A stretch of DNA of 32,033 nucleotides from Sediminibacterium magnilacihabitans (GTDB lineage Bacteria; Bacteroidota; Bacteroidia; Chitinophagales; Chitinophagaceae): positions 1 through 32,033 of the forward strand of contig PVEQ01000029.1 of assembly GCA_002973575.1 (NCBI GenBank), read 5' to 3'. Made by a program: the position numbers and the translations under genes. Under the pieces are notes generated by a model. That model had not been told where the DNA came from. It made no database searches and saw only the letters and a program-made list of their open reading frames with translations. Position 1 is the stretch's first letter. Every line of letters begins with the position of its first letter. Below, piece after piece: positions 16,559 to 23,985 of the stretch.

Positions 16559-17530
16559 TTATTTGATATTAAAAGGATGCTGGGAAAGAGGAATAGTAAC
16601 AAACGGATGGTAGTCCCCTACTGCCCCTAAGGGTTTTTGTGTGCGTATATCATGAACTATTTCAATGGCAGTTTTGGCTTCCATTAATGAAAATCCATTG
16701 CCTGCCAGTATATTTTGATAACTCTGAGTATGCAGTTCTGTAAATCCATCACTGAATTCGAATGATTCTCCATCAATCGTTAAAGAACGGAAAGTTCTTT
16801 TACCACTTTCCTGTATTTCCTGAGGAATATTACCGTAGTTAATACTTAAAAACCACCTCACCTTTGCTTTTGCAAATTCAATGAACCCTGCTGCTCTGTC
16901 ATGCTCGTGCAAGTGTACTATATTTTTTTGTACCCCTCCAAAAATCCATGCGAGCATATCGTAAAAATGTACACCAATATTTGTTGCTATGCCGCCTGAC
17001 TTTTGAACATCGCCTTTCCAGCTTGTATAATACCAATTCCCACGGGAAGTGATATAAGTCAGATCTACATCATATACCTTATCTGCAGGTCCTTCCTGAA
17101 CTTTTTTCTGCAAAGCAACAATGGCTGGGTGAAGGCGTAATTGCAATATGTTATATACTTTTCTCCCAAATTCCTTTTCCATTAAGGCCAAAGAATCAAG
17201 ATTCCAGGGGTTCAGCACCAACGGTTTCTCACAAATCACATCGCTATGATTGCGTAATCCAAATCTGATATGAGAATCATGAAGGTAATTGGGAGAGCAA
17301 ATTGATACATATTCTATCGGATTGCTGGAAAGCCGTAGTTTTTCAATATGTCGGTCAAATCGTTCAAATTCAGTAAAAAAATCTGCTTGTGGAAAGTAAC
17401 TATCCAATATGCCTACACTATCAAATTTATCGAGCGCTGCCACTATTGTGTTGCCTGTATCTTTAATAGCTTTCATGTGCCGGGGAGCAATATATCCGGC
17501 AGCTCCTATTAGTGCAAATCTCTTAGACAT
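16559..17530 (-). CDS. wbpB: UDP-GlcNAcA 3-dehydrogenase (WbpB/WlbA, Gfo/Idh/MocA family)
   Basis: A 323-residue oxidoreductase beginning MSKRFALIGAAGYIAPRHMK, a strongly conserved WbpB/WlbA opening, followed by DSYFPQADFFTEFERFDRH. The Gfo/Idh/MocA EKP motif occurs as CEKPLVLNPWN, and a conserved His lies in IGVHFYDMLAW. The enzyme oxidises C3 of UDP-N-acetylglucosaminuronic acid, the keto product being aminated by WbpE. It overlaps the wbpD stop by 8 bp on its 5' side and belongs to the wbpE-wbpD-wbpB run. Identity is well supported; the hexuronic configuration is not proven. Confidence 0.9.
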   Translation of the reverse strand: MSKRFALIGAAGYIAPRHMKAIKDTGNTIVAALDKFDSVGILDSYFPQADFFTEFERFDRHIEKLRLSSNPIEYVSICSPNYLHDSHIRFGLRNHSDVICEKPLVLNPWNLDSLALMEKEFGRKVYNILQLRLHPAIVALQKKVQEGPADKVYDVDLTYITSRGNWYYTSWKGDVQKSGGIATNIGVHFYDMLAWIFGGVQKNIVHLHEHDRAAGFIEFAKAKVRWFLSINYGNIPQEIQESGKRTFRSLTIDGESFEFSDGFTELHTQSYQNILAGNGFSLMEAKTAIEIVHDIRTQKPLGAVGDYHPFVTIPLSQHPFNIK

Positions 17531-18098
17531 TGACTTTAATAACTGTATTATTAGTTAAAATATATTTCTCTCCGCTTTCCGGGCAAATGGATTCTGAATT
17601 TTTGTCAAACAACAGTTTATGACCATATTCACTCATCCATCCTACCTGACGGGCTGGGTTTCCAACTACCAATGCGTAAGCAGGTACATGTTTGGTTACT
17701 ACAGCCCCGGCTCCAACAAATGCAAAATTTCCTATATCATGTCCACATACAATGGTTGCATTTGCACCAATAGATGCTCCTTTACCAACTTCTGTTTTTG
17801 CATACTGTCCCCTCCTGTTTATTGCACTACGTGGATTTGTTATATTTGTAAACACACAGGAAGGACCAAGGAAAACATCATCATGGCAAGTAACTCCCGT
17901 GTATATGGAAACATTGTTTTGAACTTTCACATTATTTCCTAGAACTACACCAGGCGAAACCACTACATTTTGCCCTATGTTGCAGTTTTCTCCAATGATA
18001 GAATCAGTCATAATATGTGAAAAATGCCATATTTTGGTTCCCTTTCCTATTTGGCAGCCCGCATCAATAACAGCTGTATCATGTACAAAGTATTCCAT
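17523..18098 (-). CDS. wbpD: UDP-diamino-glucuronate N-acetyltransferase (WbpD/WlbB)
   Basis: A 191-residue left-handed beta-helix enzyme: repeated hexapeptides from about residue 15 (IGKGTKIWHFSHIM) through VGNPARQVGWMSEYG near the C-terminus, matching WbpD/WlbB. It acetylates the 3-amino group of UDP-2-acetamido-3-amino-2,3-dideoxyglucuronate using acetyl-CoA, giving the diacetamido sugar that WbpG would later amidinate. Length is normal. It starts 5 bp after wbpE and overlaps wbpB by 8 bp. Confidence 0.92.
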   Translation of the reverse strand: MEYFVHDTAVIDAGCQIGKGTKIWHFSHIMTDSIIGENCNIGQNVVVSPGVVLGNNVKVQNNVSIYTGVTCHDDVFLGPSCVFTNITNPRSAINRRGQYAKTEVGKGASIGANATIVCGHDIGNFAFVGAGAVVTKHVPAYALVVGNPARQVGWMSEYGHKLLFDKNSESICPESGEKYILTNNTVIKVNV

Positions 18099-18103
18099 AC
18101 AAT

Positions 18104-19234
18104 TTAATTAGCAGCAAAAAAAGAAACGATCTTATCAATAATGTATTGTTGCTGTGAAGGATCCATTTCAGTATGCATAGGAAGAGAAAGTACAGAACCG
18201 CATAATTTCTTTGTTATTTCCAGTGTTCCGGTAATTCTTCCTATTGAACGAAAAGCTTCCTGTTGGTTCAACGGAATAGGGTAATATACCATTGACGGAA
18301 TACCTGCGCTTCCAAGATAGTCTTTTAGTCTATCTCTTTCCCCGTTTGCAATACAGAGAGTATATTGATGAAAAACATGTGTCGATAATCTGCTCCTGCA
18401 AGGAATTTTCAGGCCTTCAACAGATGTCAACCGTTCATCGTACACAACTGCTACAGCCTGCCTTGCTGCTATATACTCGTTCAAATGTTTCAGCTTGATA
18501 TCTAAAATGGCTGCCTGCAAAGTATCGAGCCTTGAATTGACCCCTATGTATTTATGTGAATATTTTTTATCCTGGCCATGATTGGCTATCATCCTGATCT
18601 TACTTGCCAAATCACTGTCTGAAGTAAAAATTGCACCGCCATCTCCATAGCATCCAAGGTTCTTAGACGGAAAAAACGACGTACAACCAATATGGCCAAT
18701 AGTACCTGCTGCTTTTCTGCTTCCATCAGAAAATATTAATTCCGCTCCCAATGCCTGGGCAGTATCTTCAATTACAAAAAGATTATGCTTTTCCGCTAAT
18801 TTCATGATCTTTTCCAAATCAGCGCATTGACCAAACAAATGAACAGGGACTATTGCTTTGGTTCTAGTTGTAATGGCTGGTTCAATGAGCTCTGCAGTAA
18901 TATTAAACGTATCCGGATCAACATCAACCATCACAGGCACAAGTTTCAACAAACCGATCACTTCTGCAGTTGCGACATAAGTAAATGATGGAACAATTAC
19001 TTCATCACCGGGTTGAAGGTCAAGTGCCATCAATGCAATTTGCAAAGCATCAGTTCCATTTGCACAAGGGATAACATTTGTGCCACCCAGATAATCAGCA
19101 AGGTTTCCTGCAAACAAGCTTACTTGTGGTCCGTTAATAAATTGCGTATTCTTAATTACAGATAAGATTGCCTCATCAATACTAAGTTGAATCCGCTTAT
19201 ACTGACTTTCCAAATCAACCATTTGAATTTTCAT
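18104..19234 (-). CDS. wbpE: UDP-3-keto-GlcNAcA aminotransferase (WbpE/WlbC)
   Basis: A 376-residue DegT-family PLP aminotransferase; the Schiff-base Lys is K191 in FFPSKNLGCYGDGG. MKIQMVDLESQYKRI and NTQFINGPQV are typical of WbpE/WlbC. It adds the 3-amino group after WbpB oxidation. A longer frame from TTG at 19249 exists, but ATG at 19234 gives an exact ATGA overlap with the upstream stop and was chosen. It sits in the wbpO-wbpP-wbpE-wbpD-wbpB run. Confidence 0.9.
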   Translation of the reverse strand: MKIQMVDLESQYKRIQLSIDEAILSVIKNTQFINGPQVSLFAGNLADYLGGTNVIPCANGTDALQIALMALDLQPGDEVIVPSFTYVATAEVIGLLKLVPVMVDVDPDTFNITAELIEPAITTRTKAIVPVHLFGQCADLEKIMKLAEKHNLFVIEDTAQALGAELIFSDGSRKAAGTIGHIGCTSFFPSKNLGCYGDGGAIFTSDSDLASKIRMIANHGQDKKYSHKYIGVNSRLDTLQAAILDIKLKHLNEYIAARQAVAVVYDERLTSVEGLKIPCRSRLSTHVFHQYTLCIANGERDRLKDYLGSAGIPSMVYYPIPLNQQEAFRSIGRITGTLEITKKLCGSVLSLPMHTEMDPSQQQYIIDKIVSFFAAN

Positions 19235-20220
19235 ATCCGGCTTTTCCAAAATTCGTATGTTAACTTAATACCATTAGTCACATTTACTGATGGTTTGTAC
19301 CCCAACAAATTTGTAGCCTTGGAGATGTCTGCTAAACTGTTCCTGACATCTCCTTTTCTCGCCTCTCTGTAGACCGCTTTAATATTCTGCCGGCCACTTA
19401 TTTCTTTTATTTTTTCCAAAAGCTGGTTTAGTGAAATTTGTTCGCCAACAGCAATATTATATACTTGATTAATAGATTCTGGATTTTCAGTTATCATAGC
19501 TAGTATATTAGCAAAAACTGCGTTTTCGACATAAGTGAAATCCCTTGTTTGCATACCATCGCCATTAATAAAGGGGCTTGTCCCATTTAAAACAGATTCC
19601 ATAAACAAAGGAACCACCGCTGCATAAGCTCCATATGGGTTTTGCCTAGGACCAAAAACGTTGAAGTATCTTAATCCAATTGTTTTAACTCCATAAGTTT
19701 TGAAAAAAACATCTGCGTATAATTCATTCACCAATTTTGTAACGGCATAAGGTGACAATGGTTTGCCGATTCGATCCTCTTTTTTAGGCAACTCAATACT
19801 ATCCCCATAAGTTGAAGAGGATGCCGCATAGGCCATACATTTAATTTTTCTGTCTCTGCATGCAATCAGCATGTTAAGATGCCCACCGATATTTACATCA
19901 TTAGTAGTTACGGGATCATCTATTGAACGTGGAACTGACCCAAGGGCTGCCTGGTGTGAAACAAAGTCCATTCCTTCGCATGCTTGCAAACAATGCTGAA
20001 GGTTACGTATATCACCTTCTATAAACTCGAATTCTTTCCGGCTTTCAAATTCTTGAATGTTCTTCCTAAAACCCGTAGAAAGATTATCCAATACACGAAC
20101 TTTCCCCGCTCCTGTTTTCAATAGAAATTCTACAATATTTGAACCGATAAAACCGGCGCCCCCTGTTACTAAGAAAGCTGAATTGGCTATTTTGTTCTTT
20201 TGTATCTGATTTAGTTCCAT
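19231..20220 (-). CDS. wbpP: UDP-N-acetylglucosamine C4-epimerase (WbpP/TviC-like)
   Basis: A 329-residue extended SDR: LVTGGAGFIGSNI (18-30), AALGSVPRSIDDP (91-103), YAASSSTYGD and catalytic Y158/K162 in PYAVTK. The AALGSVPRS stretch and overall order match WbpP and Vi-antigen TviC, which interconvert UDP-GlcNAc/UDP-GalNAc or their uronic forms. Together with the WbpO/TviB-like dehydrogenase 5 bp upstream, it should supply a GalNAcA-type uronic acid. It overlaps wbpE by 4 bp. Confidence 0.85.
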   Translation of the reverse strand: MELNQIQKNKIANSAFLVTGGAGFIGSNIVEFLLKTGAGKVRVLDNLSTGFRKNIQEFESRKEFEFIEGDIRNLQHCLQACEGMDFVSHQAALGSVPRSIDDPVTTNDVNIGGHLNMLIACRDRKIKCMAYAASSSTYGDSIELPKKEDRIGKPLSPYAVTKLVNELYADVFFKTYGVKTIGLRYFNVFGPRQNPYGAYAAVVPLFMESVLNGTSPFINGDGMQTRDFTYVENAVFANILAMITENPESINQVYNIAVGEQISLNQLLEKIKEISGRQNIKAVYREARKGDVRNSLADISKATNLLGYKPSVNVTNGIKLTYEFWKSRI

Positions 20221-20225
20221 ATTAC

Positions 20226-21479
20226 CTATAATCGCCCGTCTGAAATATTAATGTCCAGCACAGATTTAACATCAAAAATTACTGTGCTATCTTGTTTCAT
20301 AGCAGCAAAATCAAGCGAGAGTAAATTTGTATGTGCTACTGCAAGTACGATAGCCTGGTATTGGCTACCTGCTATTGCATCCAATAAGTGAATATTGTAT
20401 TCGTGTTTCACTTCAGACTTATCTGCCCATGGATCATATACTGCTACATCGGTACCAAATTGCTGAAGTTCATTAATAATATCTATAACTTTTGAATTTC
20501 TTATATCGGGACAGTTTTCCTTAAAAGTTATACCAAGTACTAGTACTTTTGCGCCCTCAATTTTATGCCCCTTTCGAATCATTAATTTAATGATTTGACT
20601 TGCTATATGAACCCCCATGCCATCATTTAAACGTCTTCCCGACAAAATGATTTCGGGGTGATAACCTAATTCCTGGGCTTTATGTGTTAGATAATATGGA
20701 TCAACTCCTATACAATGGCCCCCAACCAACCCTGGCTTAAAAGGAAGAAAATTCCATTTAGTTGACGCCGCGCTTAAGACAGACTGCGTATCTATTCCCA
20801 TTTTGCCGAATATCATCGACAATTCATTGACAAAAGCAATATTTAAATCTCTTTGCGAGTTCTCGATCACCTTTGCCGCCTCAGCAACTTTTATGGACAT
20901 TGCCATGTGTGTTCCTGCAGTTATGATTGATTTGTATAACTCATCTACTTTTTGGGCGACTTCGGGAGTTGAACCAGATGTGATTTTTTTGATCTTAGTT
21001 ACCGTATGTTCTTTATCGCCCGGATTGATTCTTTCGGGAGAATATCCGCAGAAAAAATCAACGTTAAACTTTAATCCCGATATTTTTTCTAAGATAGGTA
21101 CACACTCTTCTTCAGTACAACCAGGAAATACTGTTGATTCATAAATAACGATATCGTCTTTTTTTAAAACCTTTCCTACCGTTTCACTAGCCTTATAAAG
21201 AGGGGTTAGGTCTGGACGCTTATGTTGATCAATGGGTGTTGGAACGGTTATGATATAATAATTACAGTTTGCAATATCAGTTAATGAGGTAGAAAATTTC
21301 AACTTGATTGCATCTTTCAAAGATTGATTGTCTACTTCCCTGGTTCTGTCATATCCATCTAACAACTCCTTGATCCTTTCAGAATTGATATCAAATCCAA
21401 TAGTAGGGCACTTTTTACCAAATTCAACGGCCAATGGTAACCCTACATACCCTAAACCTATAATTCCAATTATTGCCAT
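20226..21479 (-). CDS. wbpO: UDP-N-acetylhexosamine 6-dehydrogenase (WbpO/TviB)
   Basis: A 417-residue UDP-sugar dehydrogenase: GIIGLGYVGLPLA (5-17) NAD-binding start, TVPTPID near 78-84, ESTVFPGCTEE, FFCGYSPERINPGD, and the catalytic Cys256 in GGHCIGVDPYYL. The GYSPERINPGD and KWNFLPFKPGLVGGHC stretches are those of WbpO/TviB rather than UDP-glucose dehydrogenase. It performs the double oxidation of C6, giving UDP-GlcNAcA or UDP-GalNAcA, the entry step for both the WbpB/D/E branch and, with WbpP, for a GalNAcA branch. It is clearly different from the UDP-glucose type at 29094-30392. Confidence 0.9.
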   Translation of the reverse strand: MAIIGIIGLGYVGLPLAVEFGKKCPTIGFDINSERIKELLDGYDRTREVDNQSLKDAIKLKFSTSLTDIANCNYYIITVPTPIDQHKRPDLTPLYKASETVGKVLKKDDIVIYESTVFPGCTEEECVPILEKISGLKFNVDFFCGYSPERINPGDKEHTVTKIKKITSGSTPEVAQKVDELYKSIITAGTHMAMSIKVAEAAKVIENSQRDLNIAFVNELSMIFGKMGIDTQSVLSAASTKWNFLPFKPGLVGGHCIGVDPYYLTHKAQELGYHPEIILSGRRLNDGMGVHIASQIIKLMIRKGHKIEGAKVLVLGITFKENCPDIRNSKVIDIINELQQFGTDVAVYDPWADKSEVKHEYNIHLLDAIAGSQYQAIVLAVAHTNLLSLDFAAMKQDSTVIFDVKSVLDINISDGRL

Positions 21480-21532
21480 TCAAAAATTCTTTAGAAGGTT
21501 AAATATTATCTTTTAAAAAGACTATCAAATTA

Positions 21533-22579
21533 TTATTTCATCACCTCATGAAAAAGTTTTCTCAGAACAAGAAGCGTTATAATAAAGAGGCTTCCGATAA
21601 CAAAACCGAGGATTAAAAATTTTTTATGTGAAACGAGTTTTATTTTTAATGGCTTCTCCGGGGTATCAATAACTTGGTATAGTGGCATATCCCGCTGTAA
21701 ATTGATCTTAGCAATTTCAAGGTTTTTTAATACTTCTGCATATGCTGCACTGACGATATTTGTTTTGACCTGCCCTTCCAACACTTGATTTCTTTGTGTC
21801 TGTAATGCCGGGTTAAGGTTAAACGTTTTATCCATAATGTTTGAAGTGGCTGAAATACTTCCGCTTAATTTACCTCGCAAGCTGTCTGCTTCATATTGCA
21901 ACAATTCGAGATTTTTTCTCGCCTGCATAGTTTTAGTATTTATATAAAATTGGGCAGTTTCGTCCACAATAAATTTGGGCAGGTTAGCAGCAATCAGTTC
22001 ATTAAATGAAGTAGTAGTAACAGCATAGAAAAATTCATTTTTTTCAGGCTTCGCTACTTTCAAATAATTTGTTGTTACCACATCATATAATTCTCTTAAC
22101 AAGCTATCCTGTAGAGGTAAAAGTTTAGTTTCATCAATGGGGAAAGGAAATAATTGCTGAAATCTGGGATTATTCTTCCAGACCTCTGCATACCCGATCT
22201 CATTAGCAATTAGATTAGCGAGATTATCTTTCACTTCGGGTATTGTCTTAAAAAATACTTTGTGTAATATCTTTTGAGAAGTCATCAGCCCAACAATATT
22301 TTGCCCGCTGAATGCATCGCTCCCAGTAGAGCCAATGTCTAAGCCAAATTGAGAGGCCAATCCTGATAACCCGTTCCCTTTGGTCTCGGTCGCTAATACA
22401 AAAGTCAGTTTACCTGTATAAGTAGGTTTAAGTTGATTGGAATAAAAATATCCAATAATTGCTCCTGCAATGCCAATTATTAGGATCATTAACCAGCGTG
22501 AGCTGACAAATCTTACCCAACTTTTAAATTGAAGTATTAACTCCTTTACTGAAATCGTATCTTTTGATTCTTCTACCAC
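21533..22579 (-). CDS. Wzz-type chain-length/export protein (no kinase domain)
   Basis: A 348-residue inner-membrane protein with a cytoplasmic N-terminus, one membrane segment near residues 30-47, a long periplasmic helical region, and a second membrane segment near 318-340 ending in a basic tail. This is the Wzz/PCP fold that controls polymer length. No Walker A/B or Tyr-rich tail is present, so it is not a Wzc-type tyrosine kinase. Start is GTG (22579). The 125-bp gap upstream separates it from metK. Family assignment rests on topology and position beside the Wza-like gene. Confidence 0.75.
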   Translation of the reverse strand: MVEESKDTISVKELILQFKSWVRFVSSRWLMILIIGIAGAIIGYFYSNQLKPTYTGKLTFVLATETKGNGLSGLASQFGLDIGSTGSDAFSGQNIVGLMTSQKILHKVFFKTIPEVKDNLANLIANEIGYAEVWKNNPRFQQLFPFPIDETKLLPLQDSLLRELYDVVTTNYLKVAKPEKNEFFYAVTTTSFNELIAANLPKFIVDETAQFYINTKTMQARKNLELLQYEADSLRGKLSGSISATSNIMDKTFNLNPALQTQRNQVLEGQVKTNIVSAAYAEVLKNLEIAKINLQRDMPLYQVIDTPEKPLKIKLVSHKKFLILGFVIGSLFIITLLVLRKLFHEVMK

Positions 22580-22704
22580 AAGCTACTGTATTATTTAAGT
22601 TAAAAAATCTCAGCAGATCCCAGGTTGTACATTATTAAAAAATCAAGCCCATTAAACTTAAAGAGCCTTTTATAGAAATAAAGGGCGTATGTTTATTGTA
22701 AGTA

Positions 22705-23955
22705 TTAGATATCGAATGCTTTCTTCACTTTCGGAACATAATCCAGTTTTTCCCAGGTAAACAATTCCACTTTCACTTTTTTCACTTTACCATCAGGTGA
22801 TTTAAACTCTTTTGTTACTTCTTCACTCTTGCGGCCCATATGTCCGTATGCTGCTGTTTCGCTGTAGATGGGATTACGCAGTTTCAGGCGCTGCTCAATG
22901 AAGTAAGGACGCATATCGAACAAACCTTCCACGATCTTGGCGATCTGTCCATCGGTCTTCTTTACTTTGGCTGTACCGAAAGTATTCACGTTGATGCTGG
23001 TAGGCTGTGCTACACCAATGGCGTAAGATACCTGTACCAACACTTCATCGGCCACACCCGCAGCTACCAGGTTCTTGGCAATATGGCGGGTAGCATAAGC
23101 AGCCGAACGGTCTACTTTGCTGGGGTCCTTACCACTGAAAGCGCCACCACCATGTGCGCCCTTACCACCGTAAGTATCTACGATGATCTTACGGCCGGTT
23201 ACACCGGTATCGCCATGCGGTCCGCCGATCACGAATTTACCCGTAGGATTGATATGGTATTTGATCTTATCGTTGAACAGTTTCGCGTATTTCTTGTACT
23301 TGTTCTTCACACGGGGAATCAGGATCTTGATGATGTCTTCCTTGATCTTCGCCAGCATTTTGGCTTCGGTATCAAAATCATCGTGCTGGGTAGACACTAC
23401 AATAGCGTCGATACGAACGGGTTTGTTGTTATCATCGTATTCGAGTGTCACCTGGCTTTTTGCATCGGGACGCAGGTACTTGATCTGCTTGTTCTCGCGG
23501 CGAAGGGCTGCCAGTTCGATCAATATTTTGTGGGCCAGGTCCAGTGCCAGCGGCATGTAATCATCTGTTTCATTGGAAGCATAACCAAACATCATACCCT
23601 GGTCACCCGCACCCTGCTCTTCTTTCTTCTTGCGGTCAACACCCTGGTTGATATCAGCTGACTGCTCATGAATAGCAGAAAGGATACCACAGCTGTTGGC
23701 TTCGAACATGTATTCGCTCCTGGTATAACCGATCTTACGGATCACACCGCGGGCGATTTCCTGCACATCCAGGTAAGCTTTGGATTTAACTTCACCGGCT
23801 AATACTACCTGGCCGGTAGTTACCAGTGTTTCACAAGCCACTTTCGATTGTGCATCAAAGGCCAGGAAATTATCGATCAACGCATCAGATATCTGATCAG
23901 CCACTTTATCCGGATGTCCCTCAGATACACTTTCAGAAGTAAAGAGATAAGGCAT
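22705..23955 (-). CDS. metK: S-adenosylmethionine synthetase
   Basis: A 416-residue MetK: opening [30 protein letters not shown] (the signature of the family) near residue 120, and [19 protein letters not shown] near residue 270. It makes SAM from methionine and ATP and should be cytosolic and essential. Codon use is visibly more GC-rich than in the variable genes to the left, as expected for a highly expressed core gene. Its location between Wzz- and Wza-like genes is unusual; three methyltransferases in the same operon would draw on its product. The start ATG is at 23955. Confidence 0.97.
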   Translation of the reverse strand: MPYLFTSESVSEGHPDKVADQISDALIDNFLAFDAQSKVACETLVTTGQVVLAGEVKSKAYLDVQEIARGVIRKIGYTRSEYMFEANSCGILSAIHEQSADINQGVDRKKKEEQGAGDQGMMFGYASNETDDYMPLALDLAHKILIELAALRRENKQIKYLRPDAKSQVTLEYDDNNKPVRIDAIVVSTQHDDFDTEAKMLAKIKEDIIKILIPRVKNKYKKYAKLFNDKIKYHINPTGKFVIGGPHGDTGVTGRKIIVDTYGGKGAHGGGAFSGKDPSKVDRSAAYATRHIAKNLVAAGVADEVLVQVSYAIGVAQPTSINVNTFGTAKVKKTDGQIAKIVEGLFDMRPYFIEQRLKLRNPIYSETAAYGHMGRKSEEVTKEFKSPDGKVKKVKVELFTWEKLDYVPKVKKAFDI

Positions 23956-23985
23956 ATTGTTAAAAGTCTGTTTTAGATATTTAAA

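Noticed and set aside
22580..22704. Terminator between metK and the wzz-like gene
   Set aside because: A weak CCTTTAT/ATAAAAGG hairpin with a bulge exists, but no T-run follows it, so it was not called.
22840..23661. 273-residue open frame on the plus strand
   Set aside because: It lies antisense inside metK, whose protein is unmistakable. Long antisense frames are expected opposite strongly biased codon use.
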